Source: Candidatus Sulfopaludibacter sp. SbA3 (GTDB lineage Bacteria; Pseudomonadota; Alphaproteobacteria; Caulobacterales; Hyphomonadaceae). From it: a DNA stretch of 64,000 nt. Position numbers and translations under genes: made by a program. The stretch lies in NCBI GenBank assembly GCA_945888325.1, contig CAMDAC010000003.1:124001-188000 (forward strand), written 5' to 3'. Position 1 is the first letter of the stretch, and each line of letters begins with the position of its first letter. Below are positions 21,551 to 31,805 of this stretch, piece after piece. Below the pieces are notes generated by a model. That model was given only the letters and a program-made list of their open reading frames with translations, was not told the origin of the DNA and searched no databases.

Positions 21551-22534
21551 ATGCGCAATCTGCGGCTCGAAATTGCCCATGTTTCCTCGCCTTTGCGCGC
21601 AGCCTTCGCCATCTCGCGAGGCGCCAAGACACAGGCCGAGACCGTGCGCGTGCGGGTCTCGGACAGCCACAACGCGGGGCGGGGCGAGGGCGTTCCCTAT
21701 GCGCGGTACGGCGAAACGGTGGAAAGCGTGATCGCGGCGCTGGAAAGCGTTCGCGGCCAGGTGGAGGCGGGCCTCGACCTCGCGGCGCTGCAACTCGCCC
21801 TGCCCGCCGGCGCCGCGCGGTGCGCGCTGGACTGCGCGCTCTGGGACCTTGAAGCGAAACGTACGGGCCGGCCGGTCTGGCAGCTCGCGGGCCTGCCGGC
21901 GCCGAAACCGGTCGAGACAGCGCTCACGATCAGTCTTGCAGACCCCGCCGCGATGGCCGAAGCAGCCACGCGGGCGCCCGGCCGTTTGCTGAAACTGAAA
22001 CTCGGCGGTCCGGAAGACCTGGACCGGATCAAGGCCGTCCACCTCGCCCGGCCGGACGCGCGCCTGATCCTGGACGCCAATGAAGGCCTCGCGCCGGACG
22101 CCTACCCGGCCATCACCGCTGCGGCCGCGAAGCTGGGCGTGGTGCTGCTCGAGCAGCCCTTTCCCGCCGGCAAGGACGACGCGCTGATCAAGCGGCCCGG
22201 CCCGGTTGCGGTGTGTGCGGACGAAAGCGCGCATACCAGCCGCGACATCCAGACGCTCGCGCGCGCCTATGACGCGGTGAACGTGAAGCTCGACAAGGCG
22301 GGCGGCCTGACCGAAGCGCTCGCCATGGTGCGCGCGGCGCGCCGGTCCGGCATGGGCGTGATGGTCGGCTGCATGGTGGCGGGGTCGCTGTCGATGGCGC
22401 CGGCCGTGCTGCTGGCGGGACTGGCGGACGCGGCGGATGTGGATGGGCCGCTCTGGCTGGAAGCGGACATTGAGGACGGATTGGCGTACACGGACGGGAT
22501 TGTCTCGCCGCCGGGTGCGGCGCTCTGGGGTTAG
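21551..22534 (+). CDS. Enolase-superfamily dipeptide epimerase / N-acetyl-D-Glu racemase DgcA-like
   Basis: LKLKLGG, LILDANEG, VCADESAHT, VNVKLDKAGGLTEAL motifs. Confidence 0.88.
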   Translation: MRNLRLEIAHVSSPLRAAFAISRGAKTQAETVRVRVSDSHNAGRGEGVPYARYGETVESVIAALESVRGQVEAGLDLAALQLALPAGAARCALDCALWDLEAKRTGRPVWQLAGLPAPKPVETALTISLADPAAMAEAATRAPGRLLKLKLGGPEDLDRIKAVHLARPDARLILDANEGLAPDAYPAITAAAAKLGVVLLEQPFPAGKDDALIKRPGPVAVCADESAHTSRDIQTLARAYDAVNVKLDKAGGLTEALAMVRAARRSGMGVMVGCMVAGSLSMAPAVLLAGLADAADVDGPLWLEADIEDGLAYTDGIVSPPGAALWG

Positions 22535-24417
22535 CGGACCGCCGCCTCGTAGGCTTCGCTCGCTTCGAGCCAGACGGCTTCCGCCGCTTCTCTCTCGGCC
22601 ACGAACTTCGCGCGTTCCTTCAGGCGCTGGCGCACCTCGTGCGGCGGGATGTCGGGGCGGGCGACTTCCACATCGAGCGCGGCGATCTTCGCGGCGAGCC
22701 GCTCCATCGTCTTCTCCGCGTCCTGAGCTTTCTTCTTCAGCGGCGCGGCAGCTTCGCGCGCCTGCGAGGCCTTGCGGCGCGCTTCGGCCTTGTCGCCGGT
22801 CTCGTCGGATGCGGCGGCTTTCGCGGGCGAGGTCTTCTCGCGGTCGGTGCTGAGCACCAGCGTGCGGTAATCGTTGAGGTCGCCGTCATAGGACGAGACC
22901 TTGCCATCCTTCACCAGCCAGAGCGCATCGGCGGTGGCTTCGGCAAGATACACATCGTGGGTGATCAGCAGGACGGCGCCGGCAAAGTCGTTGATCGCGT
23001 AGATCAGCGCTTCGCGGCTGTCGATATCAAGGTGCGAGGTCGGCTCGTCGAGGATCAGGATATGCGGCTTTTCCAGAGCGATAAGGCCAAGGATCAGGCG
23101 CACCTTCTCGCCGCCGGACAGGGCTTCGACCTTGGTCTCGACCTTTTCGTGGCTGAAGCCCATCTGGGCGGCGACCGAGCGCTGCTTGGCGGGCGGCGTG
23201 CCTTGCGGCAGCGCGCGCATGACGTGTTCGAGCAGCGTGTCGCCGGCGGTCAACTCGTCCAGCTGGTCCTGCGAGAAATACCCGATACGGACGGCTTTCG
23301 GCATCAGCCGCTTACCCGCCATCAACGGCAGGCGCTCGGCGATGGATTTTACCAGCGTTGTCTTGCCCTGCCCGTTGGTGCCGACAATCGCGATCCGGTC
23401 GTCCGGGTCCAGACGGATATCCACGCCGCTGAGGATGCGCGCATTGGCGCCATAGCCGAGGTCGGCGCCCTTGATCTCCAGCAGCGGCGGCGAGAGTTTC
23501 GACTCCGGCGCCGGGAACAGGAAGGGCGTCGTGCGCTCCGCAATCGGGATCGACACGTCCTGCATCTTCTCGAGCATCTTGACGCGGCTCTGGGCCTGGC
23601 GCGCCTTGGAGGCCTTGGCGCGGAACCGGTCGACGAAGGCCTGCAGGTGCGCGCGCTCGGCGGCCTGCTTGGTACGCTGGCTTTCCAGCTGCGCCAGTTT
23701 CGCCGCGCGCAGGCGCAGCCAGTCGTCATAGCCGCCGGGCGTGATCGACAGCTTGCGGTGTTCCAGCGCCAACGTGTGGGTGACCGAGCGGTTCAGCAGT
23801 TCGCGGTCGTGGCTGACGATCAGCACGGTGTTCGGATATTTACGCAGGTAGCCTTCGAGCCAGGCGGCGCCTTCGAGGTCGAGATAGTTCGACGGCTCGT
23901 CGAGCAGCAACAGGTCCGGCTGCGCGAACAGGGCGCCGGCAATCGCCGCGCGCATCCGCCAGCCGCCGGAGAATTCCCGCGTGGCGCGCGAGAGGTCTGC
24001 GTGCTTGAAGCCGAGGCCCATCAGCACTTCGGCGGCGCGGGCTTCGGCGGACCAGGCGTCGATGTCGAGCAGGCGCGCATGGATCTCGCCGATCCGGTCC
24101 GGATCGGTCGCGGTCTCGGATTCCGTCATCAGCGCGTGGCGTTCGGCGTCGGCCTGCAGCACGACGTCCATGATCGTATCGTCGGAGGGCGCGACTTCCT
24201 GCGCGACCCAGCCGAGGCGGGCGCCGTTCTGCAGCCGGATCGGGCTGTCCTTGCTCGGTTTTGCGATCTCCTCGCGGATCAGGCGCAGCAGGGTCGACTT
24301 GCCCGTTCCGTTGCGCCCGACCATGCCGACTTTCCAGCCGGAGGCGATGCGCGCCGACGCGGCTTCAAACAGCGGGCGCGCTTCCACGCGGTAGTCGAGA
24401 TTGCGGATTTCGAGCAT
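22531..24417 (-). CDS. ABC-F family ATP-binding protein
   Basis: Two ABC domains, LLLDEPSNYLDLEGAAWLE and LILDEPTSHLDIDSREAL, with inter-domain linker. Confidence 0.93.
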   Translation of the reverse strand: MLEIRNLDYRVEARPLFEAASARIASGWKVGMVGRNGTGKSTLLRLIREEIAKPSKDSPIRLQNGARLGWVAQEVAPSDDTIMDVVLQADAERHALMTESETATDPDRIGEIHARLLDIDAWSAEARAAEVLMGLGFKHADLSRATREFSGGWRMRAAIAGALFAQPDLLLLDEPSNYLDLEGAAWLEGYLRKYPNTVLIVSHDRELLNRSVTHTLALEHRKLSITPGGYDDWLRLRAAKLAQLESQRTKQAAERAHLQAFVDRFRAKASKARQAQSRVKMLEKMQDVSIPIAERTTPFLFPAPESKLSPPLLEIKGADLGYGANARILSGVDIRLDPDDRIAIVGTNGQGKTTLVKSIAERLPLMAGKRLMPKAVRIGYFSQDQLDELTAGDTLLEHVMRALPQGTPPAKQRSVAAQMGFSHEKVETKVEALSGGEKVRLILGLIALEKPHILILDEPTSHLDIDSREALIYAINDFAGAVLLITHDVYLAEATADALWLVKDGKVSSYDGDLNDYRTLVLSTDREKTSPAKAAASDETGDKAEARRKASQAREAAAPLKKKAQDAEKTMERLAAKIAALDVEVARPDIPPHEVRQRLKERAKFVAEREAAEAVWLEASEAYEAAVR

Positions 24418-24511
24418 GGGCGTCCCATACCCGCTCGACGCGGAAAAGACACGCTAAAAGCGCTGCAATATTACATCTCGGCCATGCTCCACCCGCGCCC
24501 CATTCCCGCCA

Positions 24512-24526
24512 TGTTGCGCTGCAACA
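24512..24526. promoter_or_regulatory. Palindrome TGTTGCGCTGCAACA upstream of GNAT gene
   Basis: Perfect 6-bp arms, 3-nt centre, 8 bp before ATG 24535. Confidence 0.35.
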
Positions 24527-24534
24527 ATTCTACC

Positions 24535-25170
24535 ATGGATAATCGCAGTTTCCCCATCCATCTGGACAGCGGCGAGGCGGTCCTCGTACGGCCCATCGGG
24601 CGGCACGACGCCGACCGCATGCGCGCCGGAATCGCGGCGCTGTCAGACCATTCGCGCTATCTGCGCTTCTTCAACGGCGGCCAGACGATGCCGGAGCACG
24701 TGATCGAGCGGCTTTGTGACGCCGATGGCTGGAAACACGTCGCGTGGGGCGCGATTGACCTCTCTTCGCCCGGCGAACCCGCCATCGGCGCGGTCCACGC
24801 CACCCGCCGGGGCACCAGCCGCGAGGCGGAACTCGCCCTCGCCGTGCTGGATGACTGGCATGGCAAGGGGTTGGCCCGTCTGCTGCTGACGGGCGTGATC
24901 GCGGATGCGCGCCGCGCCGGCATCACCCACCTGACGGCGGAGACCTTCGCCGAGAACCGCGCGACACGGCAGCTGTTCCGCGGCCTCGGCGGGCTGTCGG
25001 TGCACCGCGACGGGCCGGTGGTCAGCTACCGCTTCGACATCGAGACAGCCGCGCAGAAACTCGATGGCCTGACGCAGAACGCGGCCGGTGACTTGATCCG
25101 TTCAGGATTGAATCAGACGGCCCCGGCGCAAGCCCTCGAGCCGTCTGTTCGCGTGCGCCGTTCCGTCTGA
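24535..25170 (+). CDS. GNAT family N-acetyltransferase
   Basis: VLVRPIGRHDADRMRAGIAALSDHSRYLRFF; alternative ATG at 24484; the upstream extension to 22639 is antisense to the ABC-F gene. Confidence 0.85.
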   Translation: MDNRSFPIHLDSGEAVLVRPIGRHDADRMRAGIAALSDHSRYLRFFNGGQTMPEHVIERLCDADGWKHVAWGAIDLSSPGEPAIGAVHATRRGTSREAELALAVLDDWHGKGLARLLLTGVIADARRAGITHLTAETFAENRATRQLFRGLGGLSVHRDGPVVSYRFDIETAAQKLDGLTQNAAGDLIRSGLNQTAPAQALEPSVRVRRSV

Positions 25171-26283
25171 TCAGGCCGCGCCGTCGAGGATTTCCTTGAA
25201 GCCGCTCGGCGCGTGCGGGCCGATGAACAGCTGCTCGAACGTGCCAATGCCTTCGGAGCCTGTGCCATCCGGGCCCTTGTGCACGGCCTTGACGATTTCC
25301 TGGATATGCAGGTTCTCCGGCATCGCCCAGGGCGTCTTTCCGGGCTCGAAATTCTCGCGGACCACTTTCAGCTGATCGCCCTGGAAGGCGCCGTGGCGCC
25401 AGACCGGGTGGCCATAGCCAATGCCCTTCATCAGGAAGGTGCCGAGCGGCGTGAAGTCCACCGTATGCGGACGGCCTGACGGATCGGTGACCGACAGGGT
25501 CGCCGTCTGCATCCGGCGCGTGCCCTTGGCATAGCGCACGTCCATCACGGGATTGCTGAGGTGGATGCCTTCGCCCTGTTTCGAGCCGTCCATCACCAGC
25601 GAGGCGCGCTGGTTCCAGGGCTCGCCGGCGCCGTCTTCGTTGACGTGGAAGAACATCGAGAGGTTCGGGAAATTGGTCGGCGTCCAGATCCAGTAGAATT
25701 GCGGCGGCACGGCCGGGATGGCGGGCTGCGGATCCGGGGCACCGATCGGGCGCACGCCCCAGCTACGATCGCGCGTACCGGTCCAGCTCGCGGGATCGAC
25801 CTTGATCTCCGTGCCATCGACTTTCAGCGTGCCCGACCAGCGGCCGTTCTGCGTCATCCGCGTCAGGTCCATCATCATGCGCGAGCCGATGCGGCGGGTG
25901 AAGCGCGGCTCCTCGATCGGGAACGCGCGGCCGGTAAACTCGACATCCAGCGCGAGGCCTTCGGTTTCCTTCAGCGTCAGGCGCACCTTCTTGAGCGGCT
26001 CGACAACCGTCACCGAGAGCGGGCCGACGAAGGTGTCCATCCGCTCCATGTTCAGCGGGCGAGACATGAAGACCGACGATTGCTTGCCATCGCGCAGGAT
26101 CGATACCGAGGCGTCGATGATGTTGAGCGCTGGGTAGACGCCCATGGCGGCGGCGAAGAAGGTTTTGCCGTCGGCGCTGTAGCCGTTGAAGAAGAAGCGG
26201 TCGTAGAAATTGCGGTCCGAGCCGGCGAAGGCGACCGGTTCCGGGGTCTGGTGGATCGGATATTCGTCTCCGGCGGTGAGCAT
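25171..26283 (-). CDS. Conserved hypothetical protein, DUF7064/tocopherol-cyclase-like beta-barrel
   Basis: 370 aa; WSGTLKVDGTEIKVDPASWTGTRDRSWGVRPIG. Confidence 0.7.
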   Translation of the reverse strand: MLTAGDEYPIHQTPEPVAFAGSDRNFYDRFFFNGYSADGKTFFAAAMGVYPALNIIDASVSILRDGKQSSVFMSRPLNMERMDTFVGPLSVTVVEPLKKVRLTLKETEGLALDVEFTGRAFPIEEPRFTRRIGSRMMMDLTRMTQNGRWSGTLKVDGTEIKVDPASWTGTRDRSWGVRPIGAPDPQPAIPAVPPQFYWIWTPTNFPNLSMFFHVNEDGAGEPWNQRASLVMDGSKQGEGIHLSNPVMDVRYAKGTRRMQTATLSVTDPSGRPHTVDFTPLGTFLMKGIGYGHPVWRHGAFQGDQLKVVRENFEPGKTPWAMPENLHIQEIVKAVHKGPDGTGSEGIGTFEQLFIGPHAPSGFKEILDGAA

Positions 26284-26385
26284 GGCGGCTTCCTTCCTTG
26301 GCGTGACCTCTTGGCGTATGGGTCCGTCGGGCTAGGTTGGCGCCGCGCCGCAGCACAATCAAGCCGTTCCGCCGGGAGAAGCCGC

Positions 26386-26808
26386 ATGACCAAGTTCACC
26401 GCTGCCGAGGCCAACGCCTTCCTCGACGCCGCCTTCGAGGGCCGGGGGCGGCAGAACCAGGTGATCCTGATGGAGGAAGGCCGCGCGATACTGCGCCTCG
26501 AGGCGGACGTGACCCACCTGCGCCCGGGCGGCTATATCTCCGGCCCGACCCAGATGAGCCTGGCCGACTCGGTGGCCTATATGGCAATCATGACACTGAC
26601 CGGGCTTGAGCCGATGACGGTCACCAGCAATCTCAACATCAACTTCCTGCGCCCGTGCATCGGCCCGGTCGTGCTGGCCGAAGGCAAGGTCATGAAGATC
26701 GGGCAGGCCCTCGCGGTCATTGATGTGGATATCCGCATCGAGGGCGCCGAGAAGCCCGCGAGCCATGCGATCGTCACCTATGCGCTGCCGCGCAAGGCGG
26801 CGACATGA
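26386..26808 (+). CDS. PaaI-type hotdog thioesterase
   Basis: GGYISGPTQMSLADSVAYMAIMTLTGLEPMTVTSNLNINFLRP. Confidence 0.85.
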   Translation: MTKFTAAEANAFLDAAFEGRGRQNQVILMEEGRAILRLEADVTHLRPGGYISGPTQMSLADSVAYMAIMTLTGLEPMTVTSNLNINFLRPCIGPVVLAEGKVMKIGQALAVIDVDIRIEGAEKPASHAIVTYALPRKAAT

Positions 26809-27164
26809 ACCGGCTCGTCCTGGCTGCCGCCGTGCTCGGATTTGCCGGCGTCGGGCTCGGCGCTTTCGGCGCACATGCGCTGGATGCACAGCTCACGGAA
26901 GAATCGCGCGGTTGGTGGGATACGGCGACGCTGTATGTCCTGCCCCATGCCGCCGCCGCCCTCGCCGCCGGCCTCAGCGAACGCGGCGGACGCACGGCGC
27001 TCGGCGGCTGGCTGTTCGTGACCGGCGCAGTGATTTTCGCCGGCAGTCTCTATGCGATGTCACTTGGCGCTCCGCGCTGGTTCGGCGCGATTACGCCGAT
27101 CGGCGGGCTGAGCCTCCTTGCCGGATGGCTCACCCTCGCGCTCAGTGCCCTGAAGAAAAACTAG
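26805..27164 (+). CDS. DUF423 domain-containing membrane protein
   Basis: GFAGVGLGAFGAHAL...FAGSLYAMSLGAPRWFGAITPIGGLSLLAGW. Confidence 0.92.
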   Translation: MNRLVLAAAVLGFAGVGLGAFGAHALDAQLTEESRGWWDTATLYVLPHAAAALAAGLSERGGRTALGGWLFVTGAVIFAGSLYAMSLGAPRWFGAITPIGGLSLLAGWLTLALSALKKN

Positions 27165-27775
27165 GAGCCCGTGGTGCCTTCGCCGACATAGCGGTCGGCC
27201 AGCTTGTCGGCGGTGATGCGCGCGTCATCGATCATCACCGCGAAAGCTTCGATTTCCGACACGATCGGCTGCACGTCCATGTCGGCGCGGACGGCCACAA
27301 GGTCGAGAGCTTCCTGGAAGCCGCGATGCGCCATCTGGGCCCGCACCAGCGCGCGCTCATAGCTCATTACGTCGCCGCGGTTCGAGGCATTCTTGTCGCC
27401 GCTGCGCAGGACCGATTCGGCTTCGGCAGTAACCTCCGCCAGCCCCCGGCGCGCCGACTGGCTGTCGGTAATGATCCGGGCGAGGACGAGTGAAGGCGCC
27501 TTGGTGCTGGCGCCGATACGGGTTGCGTAGAAACCCTGCGCGCCGGCCACTTCGGTTTTGCCGTGCATCAGGGTATCGGCGAGCGAGGCGAGGCCATCAG
27601 CCTCCTCGACCCAGCCGGCCTCGACGACTTCGTCACAATAGGCGTTGGACGCCTGGCGCAATTCGGATTGGCTTTTGGTTAACGAGGCCTCAACCGTCGC
27701 CTCGCCGGGCACAACCGAAACGGTTGCGCATCCCGCAAGAACGCCTAGGGATAGGCACAGAAGAACGCTACGCAT
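27161..27775 (-). CDS. Hypothetical lipoprotein
   Basis: MRSVLLCLSLGVLAGC lipobox start. Confidence 0.7.
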   Translation of the reverse strand: MRSVLLCLSLGVLAGCATVSVVPGEATVEASLTKSQSELRQASNAYCDEVVEAGWVEEADGLASLADTLMHGKTEVAGAQGFYATRIGASTKAPSLVLARIITDSQSARRGLAEVTAEAESVLRSGDKNASNRGDVMSYERALVRAQMAHRGFQEALDLVAVRADMDVQPIVSEIEAFAVMIDDARITADKLADRYVGEGTTGS

Positions 27776-27886
27776 CAATATGCTACCCGCCAGCAGCTTT
27801 GGCCCCACTCATTAAAAACAGTATGGGTGGGATGTACACAAGTCCAGTCATTGTCGAAAATCTAGTCGATTATAAGTGAAGAGCGC

Positions 27887-28876
27887 ATGAACAGACGCCA
27901 GAGCCGCCGTATTCTCTACCACAGGCACGAGCCCTATGCGTCCGGGCGCCTGCGCGTCTCACCGCTGCACGAAATATACTGGGAAGAATCAGGCAATCCG
28001 AAAGGCATACCGGTCGTCGCCCTGCATGGCGGCCCGGGGGGCGGATCGAGTCCGGAAATGCGACGGTTTTTTGACCCCGAGCGTTACCGCATCTTCCTGT
28101 TTGACCAGCGCGGGTGTGGACGCTCGACGCCGCACTCGGAACTGGAGGGCAACACGACCTGGGACCTGGTCGATGACATCGAGGCCCTGCGCAAGCATGC
28201 GGGCGTGTCCAGCTGGCTGGTCTTCGGCGGCTCCTGGGGCTCGACGCTGGCCATCGCCTATGCGGTGACCAATACCAGCCGCGTCCTCGGCCTCGTGCTT
28301 CGCGGCATATTCCTGGTCTCGAAGTCCGAGATCCAGTGGTTCTACCAGGAAGGCGCCAGCCGGCTGTTCCCGGATGCGTTCGACCGCTACGTCGCGCCGA
28401 TTCCGGAAGAAGAGCGCGGCGATCTCGTCACCGCCTTCTACAAGCGCCTGACGGGCACCGATGCGGTGGCCCGGATTGACGCGGCCCGCGCCTGGGCCCG
28501 CTGGGAGGGCCAGACGCTCTCGATCAAGGGCCCGGTGACCACGCCGCCGCGTTTCAACGAGGACGACTTCGTCGACGCCTTCGCGCGGATCGAGTGCCAC
28601 TATTTCATCAATGACGGCTTCTTCGACACCGACAACTGGCTGCTCGAACAGGCGAAGCTGAAACTGCAGGCAACGCCCGGCGTGATCGTGCACGGGCGTT
28701 ATGATGTGGTGACGCCGCTATCGACAGCCTGGGAACTCTCCAAGGCCTGGCCGAAAGCCGAGCTGCACATCGTGCCCGACGCCGGCCACTCGTCGATGGA
28801 ACCCGGCATCATCGACCGCCTTGTTCAGGCCACGGACGATTTCGCGGATCAGCTGGCGGTCAGGTCGCGCGCTTAG
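27887..28876 (+). CDS. pip: Prolyl aminopeptidase
   Basis: VVALHGGPGGGSSPEMRRFFDPERYRIFLFDQRGCGRSTPH; GGSWGSTLAIAYA. Confidence 0.95.
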   Translation: MNRRQSRRILYHRHEPYASGRLRVSPLHEIYWEESGNPKGIPVVALHGGPGGGSSPEMRRFFDPERYRIFLFDQRGCGRSTPHSELEGNTTWDLVDDIEALRKHAGVSSWLVFGGSWGSTLAIAYAVTNTSRVLGLVLRGIFLVSKSEIQWFYQEGASRLFPDAFDRYVAPIPEEERGDLVTAFYKRLTGTDAVARIDAARAWARWEGQTLSIKGPVTTPPRFNEDDFVDAFARIECHYFINDGFFDTDNWLLEQAKLKLQATPGVIVHGRYDVVTPLSTAWELSKAWPKAELHIVPDAGHSSMEPGIIDRLVQATDDFADQLAVRSRA

Positions 28877-28956
28877 AGGGCCTGATCAAAAGGTCGCGTT
28901 TGGGCCCAGCCGCCCTATGGATTGGCGCTCGCTGCTGTTGCGTATCGCTTCACCAA

Positions 28957-29640
28957 CTAGCTGAAGGCGCTTTCGCGGCCTTCATTTGCCAGCTGGTGGA
29001 CGCGGGCGGCCAACGCGCCCCGCATTTGCGCCTTCACGGCGCGGAACCCGGGTTGTGCCGCAAGCTCGAGGGCCCGGTTGTTTGCGAGCGCCGTCACGCG
29101 GTCCGGATCCGTCGTTTCATCGAAGACGCCATGACGCATAAAGTCTGCTGCTGACACGATGCGCGACGAGAGCGTCAACTGCCGGAGCAGTGTCGCCGGC
29201 AGTTCGCTCTGTACGATGTGCGCCGGCCCATCGGGAAACGCGATGCCGGCTTTCGCCTCCAACAGGCCAAACTTAGCCTGCTCCGCATTCGTTGCGACGC
29301 GGTAGTCGCAACACAGCGCAAGCACCAAACCGCCGCCCAGAGCATGACCCGGAATTGAGGCGACCACAGGGGCGGGTATGCGCAACAAATTTGCGGTCAT
29401 GCGGGTTATCGCCCGCGCCATCTGAATACGCTGGGCGCGGTCATACCCCATGAACTGCTTTGCATCGACCCCTGCGGAGAACACGCCTTCAGAGCCTTCG
29501 AGAACAAGCGGCAAATCCGGAGGGTGATTTTCGAACAATGCGCTGAGCCGCTCAACGGCGTCGAGGTCCAACGTGTTCATGGGGTCACGGCGCAGCGTTA
29601 CCGTTCGCACGCCATCTTCCGTGTCTTCCAACATTGCCAC
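28957..29640 (-). CDS. Enoyl-CoA hydratase/isomerase family protein
   Basis: Crotonase fold; SIPGHALGGGLVLALCCDYRVA. Confidence 0.9.
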   Translation of the reverse strand: MAMLEDTEDGVRTVTLRRDPMNTLDLDAVERLSALFENHPPDLPLVLEGSEGVFSAGVDAKQFMGYDRAQRIQMARAITRMTANLLRIPAPVVASIPGHALGGGLVLALCCDYRVATNAEQAKFGLLEAKAGIAFPDGPAHIVQSELPATLLRQLTLSSRIVSAADFMRHGVFDETTDPDRVTALANNRALELAAQPGFRAVKAQMRGALAARVHQLANEGRESAFS

Positions 29641-29820
29641 CGCCCATGCTTGCTCGGGTTGGTTTGAGCGGTCTTGTGCCGCTGCAACTATTTCTACGCG
29701 GCAAACGCCCTGTGATCATCCATCGAATGGGATTTTAGGAACTGCGTGTCGCCATCGCAATCCTGACTTCTTGATCAGAAATTGCCTGGCCGCATCCGGG
29801 ACAGTCAAGCAGCCCGGAGG

Positions 29821-31647
29821 TCAGGCCTCCGCGCGGAACTCGACGCCCTCGAACTTGCCCGACGTGCGCCAGCCTTCGATGTAATTGAAGAACGCCACGG
29901 CGCCCGCCGGATAGCCGACGAAGTAGCGCGCCTGCGGACCGGGATCGCGGCCTTCGTTGTTGTAATAGCCGGGCGTGCAGTCGGGCGAGCCGATCATCAG
30001 GCCCATACCGGACAGCAGCAGGTCCACCCAATCGTCCTCGGCCTGTTTGCTGACCTCAACTTCCTTTGCGCTCGTTGCCTCGGCGTGGCTGACAATCAGG
30101 GAGATCGTCCGCGCAGAGTCGACGAGGTTGTGCGGGTAGTTGGAGATCAGGTTCGCCGCCTGCGTCGCCTGGACGAGGAAGGCGTTCGGGAAATTGTGGA
30201 CGTGCATGCCGTGCTTGGTGCGCATGCCGTCGGCCCAGTATTGCGAGAGCGTGACGCCGCCGCGGCCCTTGGGATCAAAGCCGGTGCGCCGTTCCAGCGG
30301 CGTGCCCACTTCGAAGCCCGAGGCGTAGACGATGCAGTCCACCTCGTACTCCACGCCGTTCACGACGACGCCTTTTTCAGTGATGCGCTCCACACCCTTG
30401 CCATCGGTATCGATCAGGTGGGCCGCGGGTTCGTTGAACGCCTGCAGGTACTGGTCGTGGAAGCAGGGCCGCTTGCAGAGCTGGCGATACCAGGCCTTCA
30501 GCTTCTCAGCGGTTTCGGCGTCCCTGACGACCGCTTCGGCGCGCTGGCGGATCTCTTCCATCTTCTCATGGTCGGCGTCCTCATAGGCGGCCAGCATGCC
30601 CATCGGGTTGCGCTGGTCGGCCGGCAATTGGAGGATGCGGTTGCGGATGCGCTTGGCAAGATCGGTCCAGCCATCCTGCACCAGGTCCTCCGGCGCCATC
30701 CCGATACCCGCCTGGTTCTGCGTGAAGTTCTCCAGCCAGCGTTGCTGCCAGCCGGGTGTCGCGATCGAGGAAAACCATTCCGGATCAATCGGACGGTTGT
30801 CGCGCACATCGATGGACGACGGCGTGCGCTGGAAAACGTAGAGCGCCTTGGCGGCGCGCGCGAGATGCGGGACGACCTGAACAGCCGTGGCGCCGGTGCC
30901 GATGATCGCGACGCGCTTGTCCTTCAGCTTGTCCAGCGGCGCACCGTTGGGATCGCCGCCGGTATAGTCATAGTCCCAGCGGCTGGTGTGGAAGGCGTGG
31001 CCCTTGAAGTCCTTGATGCCGGGAATGCCGGGCAGCTTGGGCGTATTCAGCGGGCCGGTGCCGAGGCCGATGTATTTTGCGGTGAAGTTGTCGCCCCGGT
31101 TCGTGCGGATGACCCAGACGCTGCGCGCCTCGTCCCAGGAAAGGTCCTCGATGACAGTGTGGAAGAGGGCGTTCTCGTAGAGTCCATAGTGCTGCCCGAT
31201 GCGCTGGCACTGCTGCAGGATTTCCGGCGCGTGCGCATACTTCTCGCTCGGCATGTGGCCGGTCTCTTCGAGCAGCGGCATGTAGATCATTGAGGCGGTA
31301 TCGCACTGCGCGCCGGGATAGCGGTTCCAGTACCAGGTGCCGCCGAAGTCTCCGCCTTTCTCGATGATGCGGACGTCGTTGATCCCGGCTTCCTTCAGGC
31401 GGGCGCCGGTCACCAGGCCTGCAAAACCGCCGCCGACGAAGGCAAAGGTGACGTGGTCGGTCTTCGGCGCGCGCGGGGTGACCGGCGTATAGGGGTCTTC
31501 AAGGTATTCGTCGAACAAGCCGGCGATCCGGGTATACTGATCATTGCCGTCGCTGCGCAGCCGCTTGTCGCGTTCGGCGCGATAGCGCTCGCGGATCGCG
31601 TCCTTGTCGATGGGCTTGCGTTGGATCTGCGCCGCGTCATCCGCCAT
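29821..31647 (-). CDS. Flavin-containing monooxygenase (Baeyer-Villiger type)
   Basis: GGGFAGLVTGARLKEAG, GGTWYWNRYPGAQCD, FKGHAFHTSRWDYDY BVMO fingerprint. Confidence 0.94.
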   Translation of the reverse strand: MADDAAQIQRKPIDKDAIRERYRAERDKRLRSDGNDQYTRIAGLFDEYLEDPYTPVTPRAPKTDHVTFAFVGGGFAGLVTGARLKEAGINDVRIIEKGGDFGGTWYWNRYPGAQCDTASMIYMPLLEETGHMPSEKYAHAPEILQQCQRIGQHYGLYENALFHTVIEDLSWDEARSVWVIRTNRGDNFTAKYIGLGTGPLNTPKLPGIPGIKDFKGHAFHTSRWDYDYTGGDPNGAPLDKLKDKRVAIIGTGATAVQVVPHLARAAKALYVFQRTPSSIDVRDNRPIDPEWFSSIATPGWQQRWLENFTQNQAGIGMAPEDLVQDGWTDLAKRIRNRILQLPADQRNPMGMLAAYEDADHEKMEEIRQRAEAVVRDAETAEKLKAWYRQLCKRPCFHDQYLQAFNEPAAHLIDTDGKGVERITEKGVVVNGVEYEVDCIVYASGFEVGTPLERRTGFDPKGRGGVTLSQYWADGMRTKHGMHVHNFPNAFLVQATQAANLISNYPHNLVDSARTISLIVSHAEATSAKEVEVSKQAEDDWVDLLLSGMGLMIGSPDCTPGYYNNEGRDPGPQARYFVGYPAGAVAFFNYIEGWRTSGKFEGVEFRAEA

Positions 31648-31805
31648 GGTGGTACCTCTCCCGTTGGTCCTGCGCCTTGCTCGGCGGCCAGCCGGAAAGA
31701 TAGCCTATCCGGACTGCCTGCCTAGCCGTGACCCAAGGGCGCCGGACCCGGAAAAATGAGGCTGGCAGCGCCCCGCTCTATTGGCGGCCGCGCGTCCGAA
31801 GGCCG

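Noticed and set aside
22639-25170. 843-aa plus-strand ORF
   Set aside because: Antisense to the ABC-F ATPase; only the GNAT C-terminal part is real.
28877-29820. Possible recent insertion around the enoyl-CoA hydratase gene (slightly different composition)
   Set aside because: Impression only; no boundaries, repeats or mobility genes found.
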